Shown: piece by piece, positions 1-13,908 of the stretch
How the letters are laid out: every line of letters starts with the position of its first letter
How positions within the stretch are numbered: the first letter of the stretch is position 1
Assembly: GCF_022539315.1 (NCBI RefSeq)
Contig: NC_066326.1
Coordinates: 10,804,601-10,868,600, forward strand
DNA length: 64,000 nucleotides
From: Serinus canaria
Taxonomy: Eukaryota; Chordata; Aves; Passeriformes; Fringillidae
Reading direction: 5' to 3'
Notes under the pieces: generated by a model
The model's input: the letters and a program-made list of their open reading frames with translations, nothing else
What the model was told of the DNA's origin: nothing
Database searches by the model: none
Made by a program: the position numbers and the translations under genes

Positions 1-666
1 AAGGACAGCAACAGCATTGTGAAAGGCCCAGATTAATGCCAGTACTGCTGCAGGGGAGTATCACCCTGCTCCCCTCCCAGCTGGAAGTTTAGCCAAGGTG
101 AGGAATTCACAGTAAATGCCCAAATCAATTACACCTGACAAGTGCAGGTAAACAGGCTTCCCAGGCATCGATTAAACATCAAGAGTTTTCAGCATCTGCT
201 TCAGAGGAGTCCTGCACGTGGCTGACCTGCACAGATAACGTGGTGCCCACAGCACTAAGGGCACAGCACCCCTGCCAAATCCCAGCACCTCTGCCGGGCA
301 GCTGCACAACTCATCCTGAAGGGGCACCTGGGTCCTACCAGCAGGTCCACCACACAATCAGGATGAGCTCTGAGATCACAGGTTGCTGCCTCAAACAACT
401 GAGCATTGTCCATGAGAGAGTGACAGGAATGCAGAGAAATCAATGCCAAGGGAAACAGAGAAGAAAGAAGGAAATTGCCAGAATATCAAGAGTTCTAAGA
501 AATGCAGGCGGAAGTTTCACTCAAAGGCTGACCAGCACTTTCAAGGGGGAATAAAGAGGGAAAAAAAACTCCATCAAACAAAACTGGCAGCCATCAAATA
601 CTTGTCATACAATAAAAAAGATACAAAGCACATTCCCCTGTCAGGCCTGTCACAGGAGCTTATTTT

Positions 667-690
667 GGGAAGGAAGAAAGGAAGGAAGGA
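667..690. repeat. Short GGAA-rich simple repeat
   Basis: gggaaggaagaaaggaaggaaggaa is an imperfect GGAA microsatellite in the left-hand intron. It is too short to suggest function. Confidence 0.7.
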
Positions 691-3600
691 ACATTTTAGC
701 TAAGATTTAATGCCATCATGCCAAAGCTGGTATTTGACAGAGCCTCCAACAAAACTCCCACCACCTCGGACAGTCATGCTGCAGCTAAAACTTCCATCTC
801 TCTCTGCTGAGAATATCCCTAAGTCCTATTTATAAACTGCAGCAGCTGGCCCAGTTAACAGTTCCTGTCCCAACTGAAAAAAAAAAAAAAGCTGAGTTAA
901 ATTCATGACCCCATCCTTTTACACAACAGGTAACTAAGGAATGCAGTACACTGGGTTCCCAGAGAAAGGCAGAATAGAGGAACCCAAGCAACAGGAAGCA
1001 CAAGAGAACTGGAGAATACTGAAGAAAATTCATACACTTGCATGGTAAAGGAACTGCAGGGAAGAGAGTCACTATAAGAAACAAACAAAAAACCACTGAA
1101 AAACAGAAGTAAGCCACAGCCTGTAAGTTCCACCCCCCCCGGGGTTTTTCCTCTACTCCCAACTACAAATTATTCTCCACGTGCAGTTTCCAGTAAATCA
1201 AGCTTTGCTAAATAACCCCGACATGTGTGGGGCTGAGAACCAGCCAACAAGCAATGATGAGATGTCCCTGGAATGATTAAGGAAAAGGCAGACATCTCTC
1301 AGGTTACAAGGAAGCCTGTTGTACTCTCCCCTTGGTGCATATGCAATGCTGCAAGCGCTGTTCTGAAACCTCTGATATTCAAAGGCTCATTTGGTTGACA
1401 AGGAGCCTGTGGATTCGTGGACAGATTGTCACACAAACTGTCAGGTTTTTAGAGAGACTATCAGACCTCTCTTTGCCTACGTTATGGAGCACATCAAAGA
1501 CACAGAAGATGAACCAGACACAGACTGCACAGATCTGACAGAATGGTGGGTGTACATATTCAGAATACTGTACTGCTGGGGGGTGGGGGGAGAGGCTTAA
1601 TGTGAATAATCAGGGGCTGAAAGTTCCAGAAATGTGACAGTTTTTGGCAGCAATTCCCATCTTTGCATTTATTTATCGAAGGGAGAAAATCTGCCATACT
1701 AGAGGCAAACTTGAGAGAGGAAGAAAAATTGTATCAGCAGCAATTTATTTTGCCACTGTACTTTTTCTTTATTACTATTACTCCCAGAGCATTTTCTGAA
1801 GATATTTGTATTTTCAGTCAAGGTTCTCTCACTGTGCTTGCAGGCTCTCTTCCCATTTTATCCTGTAGGAGAGACTGGTTTAATGATTACAGCCAAAAAG
1901 ACTGCTAGGACTTCACAGGTCATTGTACACGGTTAATGACACAGACAAATCCACACTTTCACAAGTGCCTGCTGGCTCACGGCTCTGTCTGGAGATGCTC
2001 AGAAGCTCATTATTCAAAACTTCAAGCTCAACTTATGGGTAATCAGCACATCTGAAGAAATACACCATACCCAGATAACCAAAAAGTGAAGAGAAAAAAG
2101 CTATTATAGAAAATACTAACCTTAAGCATTAAGGTCTCACTTTTAAAATGGGGACAATGTTCACTTACCTTCCAGTGAGCTAGAAACCTCAGTTAATGAA
2201 TACCTGGAAAAAGTCCCCAGCTCCACAGTTTAAAAATAGTATCACAAAGGATAACTTTATGTCATTCTTCCTTATTAGTGATAGTTGGACAAATATTATA
2301 AAGCAACAACGTATTTTACAGGTGGCAAAAAAAAAGTTAAGCTATTTCTACAAAGAAATATTGATTACTACTTAGAAAGGAAAATAAAATATAAAATGAA
2401 ACATTGATAACAAGAAAAAGAAAATGGATTAACACAGATTCCTTTGGCCTGCCTTTATAATATCACTGTCACATAACCTCTAGTTTGCCCTGCAAGGCAT
2501 CAGTTATTCAAGAGAAAGGAATACTAGTATCTTTTTACATGTATTTTACCATTCAAAAGATTGAAATTTGGCACACAGCAAACAGAAAATAAATAAGATG
2601 TTTATCCTAAGATAAAAATAAAACACAAAGAGGACAAAGGAGAAAGGATGGCAGAAGGGATAAGAAAGGAATCAGAAAATATTTGTAAGCAATTTCCATC
2701 ATTTGACAGTCTCATTCTCTCTGCTTTTAGCAATCTTCTCTTTCATCTGTTTTTTAATGCAGCTGTTTTGCCTCCTCTAAAGGGGCATTGAAGAGCCACC
2801 TCTGCAGCTGGCAAAGACGGAAGGCTCCAAAGAGAAGCCCAGATGGACCACAAACCTCCAGCCAATGGAGAGAGGAACTTCCACAGCAGGGCTATTAAGC
2901 TGTAAACATTAACATGAAAATCCAACACCCACAGAGAGCAGGAGCAGCCACACAACTTCTTCATTCCCCATCTCTGGCAGGGACCACTCTGGGCACAGCC
3001 CTGGGGCAGGATGTCACCCCGGGCCTTGCAGAGCTTTTGGGCACCACCAGCTCAGTTATGGAACTTTCATTACAGAATCCAGGCAGAGAAAAGACAACAA
3101 GGCAGGTCTCACTTTTAGCCTATTAAACAATCATAGGAATAATTACTTATTAACATTAAACCTGAAAAATCTCATAATGTCTTGCTGCCAAGGCTTCTCA
3201 GGAACATAAATGGAAGAATGTCACATGCACAGTGTACCCCACATTCATAGATGCAAGCTAATCTACTCAGAATTTAATCTCTAAACACAGTCTTACAGTA
3301 AGGATTATTGCATGCAAGCAACAACAGACCTTGAACTTGGCATTAAATGAAAAGGAAATATGGGTAGCCTTAAAGTTCCAGAAGAAACATTTTTGTATAA
3401 GCATCCTAATTATCAGGGGCTCGTTGCTGTAGCTGATAAACTTTGTAAGAAAAAGAGGCTGAGAAAACAGTGGCTTTTATAACTGGATATTTTTTTCAGG
3501 CTCTATGGAAAAAAAAAAATCAGTATTTCACCTGTATCTGGACAAGACCAAGCAAAAAATTCAAGCTCTTCAACTAGAGACAGCTTGAGCTCAGACAACA

Positions 3601-6600
3601 GAACACAAAGAAGGGACAGAACTATGCTTTTGCTGGGGAACAACGGGAGGGAATAAAAGCAAACACCACAAACACTTCAGACCTGGAGGTAAATCCTCTC
3701 TCCACAGAACAAATGAGCACACAAAATCCAGCACTGCTCTGTTTTCAGCCAGCAAGGACAAATGCTGTGTTCCTCCCTGGGACGCTCTCACAGAAATCAA
3801 CAGTCAGGACACTATTATGGGGGATCTTTTTGTTCTTCCTGCAACAAAGCCTTGTCTCTGGCTGCAGGAAGAGTTACCTCAGTGCCACACGAATGAGTGA
3901 TTAGCCATCAGGCATAATGGCTTTTTGCTGCTGTGAACAGAAGCTGCATCTCAACAAATGACCTAAAGGTGAGAGGTCTCATCCACTACATTTAATTCCC
4001 TAAACAGCCAAAGGAGATTCTGTGGTATACATAACTACTATGAAAAATGAGGTTAAAAAAATGCATATCCATGCTCAGACAGGCACACAATACAGCATTT
4101 TTACAGGCCCATATGAGTCATCTTCTCTGATCAGGAACCACAGTCCAGCCAGTTCAAAGCTTGCTGCATGTCAGGGCAAATTAGATGATTTCTGTGTCCT
4201 GTCCAGTACATCATGAGACATCTCTGGGGAAAAAAAAAATTCACAACCCAGGCACTCCTCAATTGACCCAGACATGCAAGCTCAAAGCAACCTTGCAGCT
4301 TGAAATTATGAAAGAAAAAAATTGGCTTCTGTTCAGAAGAATGGGGAGGCAGAAGAAGGGAGAAGGAATTAAGCTGGCTTTCTTATTAAAAGACCTGAAA
4401 CACAGTAATTGGGAAGGAAAGAAAAGCTAGCTCTTCTCATAAAATAACCTAGTTATTACAAGTCTTCTCAAACCAGAGGCTTAGAGCTTTATCTCAGCTC
4501 CCACATTTTGTTCTCCCCTCTCTTGCTCCTCTGTGGCCTCTTGGAGATGGGCACTGATTCAGCAGCCTCTCAGCATGTCCTGGCTCTGTGGCCCTTCCTC
4601 ACTGCTGCTGTCCCCTGTGCAGGGCAACATTTTTTACCTGCTGGCCACTCCACTGCTGAACACCTACCAGGGCAATCTCCTTTCCACATTTGTCAGGGGT
4701 CAACTCCCACATAGTTCTACTGCATATGAGATGTATATTTACTATTTTGAACTAAAACAAAACAAAATTGGGCATTATTCCATATTTACTTACAATGGGG
4801 CTAAAATCCAAACAGGTGAGCCAGGAAATCTTCATTTGAGCCAAGGTGTTTAATGGCAAACTGTGGCTGGGATCATCCTTGGGGCAGCAGAATGTATGGG
4901 CAAACTACCAATTAACTCCAAAACCAAACAAACAAAAATCCACCCCACATCATCATGAAACCAGGAGATTCTGTGACAGGCAAAGCAAGTTTGCACTGGC
5001 TGAAGACCTCACTGTGAGCCTGATGGTACACATCTATTTAAAAACATTGAACATGTTATTTACAAGCTACTTCTGAGTCACCCTGGTCTCTGGAGAACAT
5101 GCATTATATGTTCAAGAAATTGGAGTAGCTCTTTTATTTATGTTTCTTTAAAATGACTGGCAGATGGGGAAAAAAACCTTCAGAGAAGTGGCCCCAGGCT
5201 GTCATGAAACATGTATTTAACACACCCACAGTAAACTACTAAACACTTCAGAAGGTACAGCCACTGTAAATATGGAGTCGTTCCTTTTTAAAGTCTGATC
5301 TTTGGACTACTTAATTCAGCACAAATTTGAGATCTTCCAGGGAGTCAATTTATAGAGTAATTATTAGCCATATTTTCCATTAACATGATGACAGCATATT
5401 CTATAAGGGCAGAGTCATAATTTAAGGACCTTTTCAAAACGAATCCCACTGTTGGCTTTATTTTTAAGTCACAATAGTAATGCCTTTTTCCTGCCATATG
5501 TGGAAGGACCACTGTGAGCTGAAATAGAAATCTCAGATTCCCCAAAGTCAGGCTCTTATGCAAGTGAATTCCACACACAGGGAAGTTTTGTCTACCTGAA
5601 CCAATTTCCAAGACTAAGTCTAAACCCAGAATATCCCAAGAGAAGCACAAGCTTCAATCATCGAAATCCCAGCAGACACACAGAATCCAGCCTAAGGTCT
5701 GGAACACATTTAATCAATTCACTGTGCTAACTCTCTACAGCTTCATAAAATAGCCAATAGTGCAATAACAGGGCCAGAAATTAATTGTACACTGGTTGGT
5801 GAATTACACAGAAATAACAGGCAGCACTGGTATTTATTGCAGCAGGGTGATGTAGTTGCTGTTGAGGTACAACTGCACCTCAGTAAAAACAGGTGAGAGC
5901 CAGAGGGGGGGGGTGTACAAGTGCTGCTTTCCATTAGAAAAGTAACACTGCTTTTATATAACAGTGTTGGCTATATAAATATACATAAACATATTTATAA
6001 ATAGCAATTCTGCTGATAAACAAGCATGTAGACAGCACAAAGAGGGAGGAAATAGAAATTTAAACTATTAGGCAATGAGAAAATGAATGAAATTAAGGGA
6101 AAATTGGGTTGAATAAAAAATGCCAAGGCAGGATATCAGAAATATTAGAGAATGGGGAAAGCTCTCAGAAGTTAGACAAAAGAACCTCTTGTTTTGCTCT
6201 TTTTGGACTAGACTTGACAAATGCTCCAGTGTTGAGTTCTAACAAAGAGACAAGATCACATTCCAGGTCTTTTTGTTCTGCCTTTAACAAGTCTTCATAG
6301 TGATACACTGATGAGACCAGATACCAGATTGTTATCTAAATTCAGCTGCTAAATTCAGTGTTAAGACACTAAGTTCAAACCACACATTGCCACATTTATT
6401 TCACAAGTCGAGCCTGAGGATGGATTCCTCCAAGATGAAGCAGCCCATAAGCATCATTCTCTCCCTCTGCAGAGATACTCTAAATGCCAGGGAAACAAAA
6501 TCACCGTAAGGCTCTGACAGTTCACCCTTCAGCACACAGACTGCAAAGGCATCTCTGCTCTAATCGTGCAGGCTGAAGAGGAAGCAAACACTTAGCTGCT

Positions 6601-9600
6601 GTTTGCATAGAGGCTGCTTGTAATTTGATGTAATGTACTGTACAGCAGTCAACACATATTGAAGGGAGAACATACACACTGCAGAGAAGTCAGAGAGGCT
6701 GTGCTGACATCTAACACATTTTAGTTACCCTATTATAGATGTTCTTTGAGTTCATCAAATTACCAATCAATTTATCTGATCTCTAAAAGCTGTGTACTGA
6801 GGTATATTAACTACTAAACATCACAAGCTTTCAGCAAAAAAGCCATTAAATGGGTGAATTGAGCACAAGGTACTAGAAGTCAGTTTGTCTGTTGGCCACC
6901 AACAACAAGGAAAGAACCTGTCCCTGCAGACAGGGAGACTCCAAGGAGCATTAGCCTCTTCTAAAGATGCTCTTCAGGCCTAATGGATGCCTGCAGAAAG
7001 CAGAAATCAGGGATGCTGCCCTCCCTGTCATGCTCTTACCCCAGCATGACATTTAATGTCTGAGAAAAACTGAAAAGGAGAAGAGATGGAAAGTTGGAAC
7101 TGGTTCAGATGATGATTTCAGATTTGATTCCTTTTCAGTTTGTTCCCATTCAGAAATTTAATTCATGCACAGGAGACGATCTTCTATTCTCTAAACATCA
7201 AAGGCTGTGCCCTGGGAGACTGATAAGAGCCACTGCCACCTGAGAGCAGCAGCCACGCAAGCCCAGACAGGCAACCTGAGCAACTGGAAGTATCTGAATG
7301 ATTAGGATGGATCTTGTCAACCTATTTCAGGAAACTACACTGGGGATTATTCTTGTGTTCAGAAGATTAAATCAACAGTTTGATGAACTGGGTGCTTTGC
7401 TGTACTGCTCTACTGGCTTGAAAGGCAAACTGCTTTTTTGCATCATAGATGTTGAAAGTTCAAAGAAAGCATCGGTGGGTTTGTGAGAGGAAGGATTTGC
7501 AGGAAGGGCTGGGGATGAACAGAGAACTGAACAAATTGGATAAGAAATTAAAATGAAATTCAAAAGAATACTGTAAGGTTCAATTATGGAGATGGGGACA
7601 AGAAATTCTTCTGAAAGGGAAACACCTTTTTTGAGACCAAAAGTTCATTTCACACTAGCTGTTCTTCCTCCAGGTACCCACAGCACTAGCTAGAGCAAGA
7701 TTGTGACTAGAGGCAAACAAAGCAGCCCTTACACACATGGCAATAGCTCACACACAGCCCCAAGACATTACAGGAGAAAGCAAATGGTGTCAGTGATACC
7801 TGCCAGGACATATCAACTCATTTATCAAAGGGCACTGAATCTTTAACTCCCACGAGAGGGCAGAGGGTTTGGTTGGAGATAACACCTGAACACAGCTTGT
7901 TTTTTCAAAGGTACGCAAGTGATCCCTAGGTCTCATGGATACAGACAAGCCTGGCATCCCAACTCAAGGAATGGATTTCTCATGCCCTTCCACAGAAATC
8001 CCTCCCCACCTTTACCAGGTGACATCAATTTGTGAAGCCCCAGAGAGTCTGCTTTAAATTGATGATGAAGATCCAACATGAACATATTGTTCTGGAAGGC
8101 TTTCTTGTTCAGGCTTCTATCACTTTTTTTCTGCAGAATTTTTTATTGAGACAAGTCACCAGCCATAAACCAAAAATGACAGTGGAGTTGCATGTAGGGA
8201 TGACCTTGGCACAACAAAGTAGGAGACAGCTCCAAGAAGAAGGACCAAAACCAATAGGAATAACAAACAAAAATAACTTTGCCTCCCATTCTTTACACAT
8301 CCTAAATGCTTTACAAACATGAATTAAATGGGAAGTACAAGGGCAAAAAGAGATTAATTTAAACAAACCAAACAAGAAGAATGCCACACACAAAATTACA
8401 AGATTTGTGAAGTCAAGCAGAGAAAAAGGTGCAGTCAACCTTATTAATAAAAAAGGTATGTATTCAATGCATTCCTTTCCCACTTGCACAAATACTCTAC
8501 AGCTTATGAATACCTCTTGTGCTACTTACAGCTCTGAAAAACTATAAGCAGAAAAACGTTGCATATTAATGCACCCACTGCTCCCAGCAGTTCACAGCCG
8601 CCTAACAAGAGATAACGTGGGAGCTGGAGCTTAGGAAAATCCAAACAAAAAGGAAGCATCATCTACAGCAAGGAGTTTCACTTTATCTTCCAAGACTATC
8701 TTCAGCCTTTCTCTCTGTTTTACAGCACTCCAAAGTGCTGCCTGTGTTTTTGTTGTAGTAGCACTGCCCTTAGCTTTTGTCAGGTTAAACTCAGCAAGAG
8801 GCCAAACAGCAAAAGGAGTAAAACAAATATTTACTTGGGAGAAAGTATACAACTAATATGCTAAGTGAAATCTCCTGGCATTTGAAGGGTTCCAGGAGAG
8901 ACTGCACTTCTTTCTTACAATATTTTTTAAAGGACCTTTCTACTACTTGGAGAAAGCAAGACAAAACATACACAGAATCCCTAATAAAAATCCCAGTTCT
9001 GAGCAGTATATATGTTACTTATTTACAACAAGCTTCCTCCATCTCCCTCCTTGCTTCTCAGTAACAAACAAATGCATGAAAAAACATCATCTTGAGCTTC
9101 TCAAGTTGAGCGTGTCTAACGTTGTCCCTACAGATTATTAGTCTAACTCTCATTCTTTCTACACAGAGGATGACTACAGTGCAAAACCTCATTCAAAACA
9201 GTTGAGAGAAGACATACATTTAATGAAACTATTCAAATTACATGGATGAGGTGTAAACAAGTCAGAGTTAGAAGTTTAACCACTTATAACAAAATTGCCA
9301 GGTCTCATTACTGGATTACTTATTTGAGATGAAACAGTCACATTGGAAACACAGGTGTGGAATGGAATGTCTGTATCCCCAGCTCCAACCCTGCAATCAT
9401 ACCCAGTCATACAAGAAACAGACAATTCAAAGGAGCTTTTCCCTCTCATTTTCCTGATTACCAAAATATTTCAGGCACTCCAAAACAAAAACATACATGC
9501 GACCTAAGAGACAGAAACACAAAACTACAACAAACTATCAGAGTTAAAGTGAGGAAGATGAAGGGTTTTACCAGTGTAATGATCCTCTGCAAGGAATTTG

Positions 9601-10075
9601 TTCAATAAAATTTGATTAAAATAATCTCTAAGAAGCATGTACCACACTGCAGACAGAAAAAAGCCCACCACCCCTTCCCACACACAAAGCCCCTGACAAA
9701 CTGACAAGGAAGGGTGCAGTGGGAAGAATATTCCCAGAAACTAATCCCAGCATTGCCTTAATCCCATACACCCACTGTATATATTCAAGTCTGTACTCAA
9801 AACAGAGGAATGCTGCCAGTAGCAGCAGTGTGTGGCATTTGCTCAACACAAGTCAGAAGTGCAAATCAAGTGTCAGGCACTACAAAGAAACAGAGAACCA
9901 AACAGTGATTCTGACACAGCTGCCACACACGCCCACGGTCCCCCCGCATCCGGAGCACTGCGCACACAGTCCTGGTTCACAACCCTCTGAGGATTAAACA
10001 TCTGAGGAGAAGTCCCAAAAATTACTAGACAGGATGGTCAAAGCATTTGGGGCAAATACCCCATAGCCTTGCTTT

Positions 10076-10225
10076 GATCACAGAATGGGCCAGGTTGGAG
10101 GGGACTACAGTGGGGCACCTGGTCCCACACCTCTCTGTTCAAGCAGGGTTATCCCAGAGCACATGGCACAGGATTGAGTCCAGATGCTCCTTGACTGTCT
10201 CCAGTGAAGGAGACTCCACAGCCTC
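10076..10225 (-). mobile_element. CR1 LINE 3'-end fragment
   Basis: Starts with the reversed CR1 tail (gatcacagaatgggccaggt) and continues through tcaagcagggttatcc and gaaggagactccacagcctc. These are hallmark blocks of avian CR1 3' ends read on the opposite strand. The copy is diverged and 5'-truncated, as usual for CR1. Confidence 0.85.
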
Positions 10226-10260
10226 TTTTCCCATCAGTTCAGTTCTTACAGCTGTCCCTG

Positions 10261-10335
10261 GACATTCAGTCACAGCCAGGACCAGCACACTGAACTAGAT
10301 GGATCCTTACTGTGACACAGAACTGCTGCACTCAT
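10261..10335 (+). repeat. Possible old CR1-like tail, opposite orientation
   Basis: The stretch ctgaactagatggatcctta followed by ctgtgacacagaactgct resembles the tail of old amniote CR1 families (aactagatgga-cc-t-tgac-cag). It abuts the minus-strand CR1 at 10076-10225. Divergence is high, so this is a tentative call from pattern memory. Confidence 0.4.
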
Positions 10336-10574
10336 TGTCTCATTTCTTCCAGTGCTTTAGTAGAAGATGCAGGGAAAACCCCAAGAGCTGAAATACTGCA
10401 ATTATATTTTCATGCATGCCTTTTCCCGTGAAAATTTTAATAAGACTGTCTGGAGAAACTGAGTTTCTCAAGATCTGTTTGAAATAAGGTACACCTATAG
10501 TTCACCTCATGCAAAACTAAAGGCAAAGCCTTTTTAGCATTTTTATAGCTTTACTGTTTCACAACACTTTGCCC

Positions 10575-10733
10575 TCCCATTATAAGCTATTCCATCATAT
10601 AGATGGAATAACTGAGATAGATGGACTAAATAATTGTTTCAAACTCCCAAAAGAGAAACGGCTATTAGAAAATGAGCAGGTTTTTCCTTCCAATTCTGTG
10701 CTCTGTCCAGTAGATTACAGTACTCTTTCAAAG
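10575..10733 (+). repeat. Probable ancient MIR/L2-like relic
   Basis: The ordered blocks atagatggaataactgaga, then agaaaatgagcagg, then ctgtgctctgtccagtagat and tacagtactctttc follow the order of the MIR core and L2-type tail (gatgaggaaactgagg ... gtgctctttccactagacca). Heavy divergence fits an amniote-age insertion. The call is from motif order only. Confidence 0.55.
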
Positions 10734-13700
10734 ATTACCAAATAAAAGGATAATGTATTCACACAATCTGCTTCATTCAAGGGAACTACTGAGTTCAATT
10801 CTGGTCAATACATCTCAAAGCCAGAGCTGCTAGGGGGAAAGAGCCAAAAGACAAACAAGTAGAATGAGAAACCTGGAAAAAATCATTCACACAAGCAGAG
10901 GCTGAAAAGGTAAGGACTGCACAGTTTAATGGGAAGGTAAAAGAGGAAAAAGAAGTCTGCAGGTAATGAATAATGAGGAGGATTTCTTTTATCTCTTTCA
11001 CATAAAGGATATTAAATGCAAAAAAAATATTTGAAACTGATAACAGAGAATTTATAGAGTATATAAGTTAACCTGTGGCACACATAGGCACATGATGCTG
11101 GAGGCACAAAGCTAAAGAGGGCTACAGGAAAAATGCCTGAGATGCACAGAAGAACAATGGCACTAAATCAACTTTCAGTAAATAAAAATACTGAATGAAA
11201 ATAAACTCTTGTGCAGCAGGGCAAGTGTCTGCCTCCAACTGACAACATTTAGAAAACTCTTCTCAGAAAGTTTTCTTTGTCACTTTGTTTTGGTCATTTT
11301 TTTTTCTTCTTCCTTCAAAGCCTTTACAAACTGACCACTGTCAGAGGAAACAGGATAGTCTCTGTGTTTGATTCACCGAGCAGCTCTTATGTTGTAAGGA
11401 GTATGTAACACAATTATTCCTAGCATCCTACTGGGAAGGTACTGAGTTTTTAACATCAATAGTTCAAAACATCCTTCAAAAACAAATCTTTAGGTCTCCT
11501 ACTGCTGAATCCTGTTATCATGCAGAAGTGGGGACAAAACCAACCTGAGCACAGCAGGGGAGAAGAGAGAGGAATTCCTGATAGCTTGATCCTTAGAAGG
11601 AGAAATTTCAGTTTCCTAACTCCACACTGAGCCATTTCATTCACTCCCAGCCAAACACCTCTGAACTACCAGTGACCACACTTCAAGTGACCATCCCCTT
11701 TTAAAACAGCAGAGAAAGCAAAATTCTATTTCAGAGCTCTCTCCCACCATTCCCTTACTGAGAGCTTTTCTCTAATATTGATATACACATACACAGATAT
11801 ATAAAAATATATCTAAGCCTGAGTGGGAAAGCTTTAGCACAGCGGAAGGAAAAAATATATAAATAAATGTCAAGGTCTGCGTGTATTCAACAAATAAAAG
11901 CAGAATTATATAAAAGCAACTAATAAAAAAGATTGTTCTGTGCTGCATTTTCCATCTTTCCCACCATTACAGGAATAAAATTATCCTCAGAGAAGATCAA
12001 AAACCTTTTTCAAAACTAATACAATTAAGCTTTATTACACTGTTTCAAGTACATTTCTCTCCTTTCCCTTCTAGCCCCCACCACCTCCCACTCCAATCCA
12101 GACTAACGGTTGGAGGCATTCTTCTATTTTATTACCAGCAAAATGCTAGTCTTTAAGGGTCAGAAACTATCCAGTGTTTCAAGAGAGGAAAGAAAACCTG
12201 TTCTTTTTATCTATTTGCTTTTGTACCCATAACAACTAGAAGATAGTTTCTCTGTAGCTCTGCAGCTTGAATAGGACTATGGGCAGCTCACCTTCCTCCC
12301 CCAAGAAGATCCCACACTAAAATATCCATCATGTTGTTTATAAAGGTGTCCCTGTAGCAAGGGAGGTGGACTTGAAAACACAAACGACAACAAAAGATTT
12401 CAAAAAGAGGACAATGGAGCCAGGACACAGACTTCTCCCCACTCCACTGTCCATAAAGGACAGACTCACAGGTTTCCCCTGTAATTTCCCCTTCACGAAA
12501 CCAGATCTGGAGAGAAGAACATAATAGAAGCAAACAGCATGGGATCAAGAAATTGCAAAAATTCCCTTTGCGTATGAACATATGGACAACTGTGATAATT
12601 AGAACGATAGCTGCTAGATTGTTTGCAATTTCACTGAACAATCCCCATTATCTAGAAATAGAATTTAAAATACAAATGCAACACTGAGTGGTAGTTTTAA
12701 TAGTTTATTTTTAATGAATTGTACGGATTAAAGTGTTGTGAAATTGTATCGTGTGAATTTGCTCACAGGCATGTTTTACCACTGATGGCTCAAAAAATGC
12801 AGCATGGACAGTCATACAGTAGGAGGGAATGAAAAGAGGAATAGATATGCCAACAGCTCCCTACCGTTTCTATAATCTACAATTTTCCCATGTTCCATAC
12901 TCACCATCCTGCTACATATTGGTAGTAAAACTGATTGATTTCTCAGTCTCTTTACAACCCACTCTCTTCATTGTTTGCACTTCTTTTTAGTCACATAACA
13001 CAACTACAAGTCGAATGTATGCAACTCCCTGTCAGGAGGTCTAATTGCTTCAAATTGGAGAAGATTATTCTCCACATTTATTAAAAAATAAAGACTACTT
13101 ATAACATTATTTCATTTTGCCAGGAAGTGAAGAACACATTTGTTCATAAGGAACAGCATGGCTGCTCCTATTTTTATGGCATCAATTTTTAAAAACTCAT
13201 CATGGTAAACAATTAAACAGAGAAGCAAATCCCACGTTTAGGGGAGAGATTCAAATCCCTAAATGGATTTTCAAAGGTCATTTCAGGCTTAAAAGATGCT
13301 TGACAGTGTCTCTTTAAATCATGTTTATTTCAAAGGCTTATCCTGCAAGAAGCAGGCAGTGTACTGCAGCACCACTCTTTGAACTGTTTGGCTCCCCAGA
13401 GAAAAATTGTTAATACAACTTTAATTCATATTTATAGCAAAATTTATGTTGTGGTGGTTGATTATTTTTTTTATTAAGGAAAGGATTTTTAACAAAAGGA
13501 ATAAAAACCGGGGCACTTGTTTGTTTTTTTCAATTTAGCTTTCACCTAAATCCCATGGTAAAAAAGATAATAGAGTTTGAACTACCAGAAATCCTTTTTA
13601 AAAATCATCCAGTTAAAAAAACCCTTTATCTTTCAAACACAAACTGCTCAAAAGATTTGTACAGCTTTTTCATCACTTTCATAAGGGTTGGGGGGCAGAT

Positions 13701-13824
13701 AAGATACTGAGGGCTGACAGTTCCAGGTTGCAGCACAACACCTCTTGGTTCTGTATCTTTTGGATCCACACAGATCTGTGTCTTACCCCTGCAGGGGCCA
13801 GAAATGAAGACAACTCAGCCTTAC

Positions 13825-13908
13825 CTTCCTCTCAATGCGGGCCAGCTGCTCTTGGTAGAAGGCTTCTTGTCGCTTCAGGTCTGCCTCCCAGCCTTGCAGC
13901 TCCACAGC
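13825..13908 (-). CDS. CHCHD6: CHCHD6 coding exon 5 (last in window)
   Basis: Encodes 28 residues ending [17 protein letters not shown]. The acceptor gctgccag precedes GCT GTG GAG and the donor after AAG is gtaagg. It matches human ELRRRDTFYKEQLERIERK and is phase 0 at both ends. It is isolated from exon 4 by 32.6 kb. The next expected exon, beginning NAEMYKL in human, was not found to the left within the window. Confidence 0.94.

Larger units (their letters stand above)
1..13824 (-). other. CHCHD6: CHCHD6 intron 5 (partial, continues left of window)
   Basis: Sequence downstream of exon 5 on the minus strand. No match to the remaining CHCHD6 exons or to another gene was recognised, so it is inferred to be intron. 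It contains a CR1 fragment and an older repeat tail near 10.1-10.3 kb, a MIR/L2-like relic at 10575-10733, a short GGAA-rich tract at 667-690 and homopolymer runs. The rest appears to be unique AT-rich DNA. Confidence 0.7.

Noticed and set aside
8109..8489. 126-codon minus-strand hydrophobic frame
   Set aside because: Leu/Phe/Cys-rich translation typical of the complement of A-rich intron DNA. No splice context or family resemblance.
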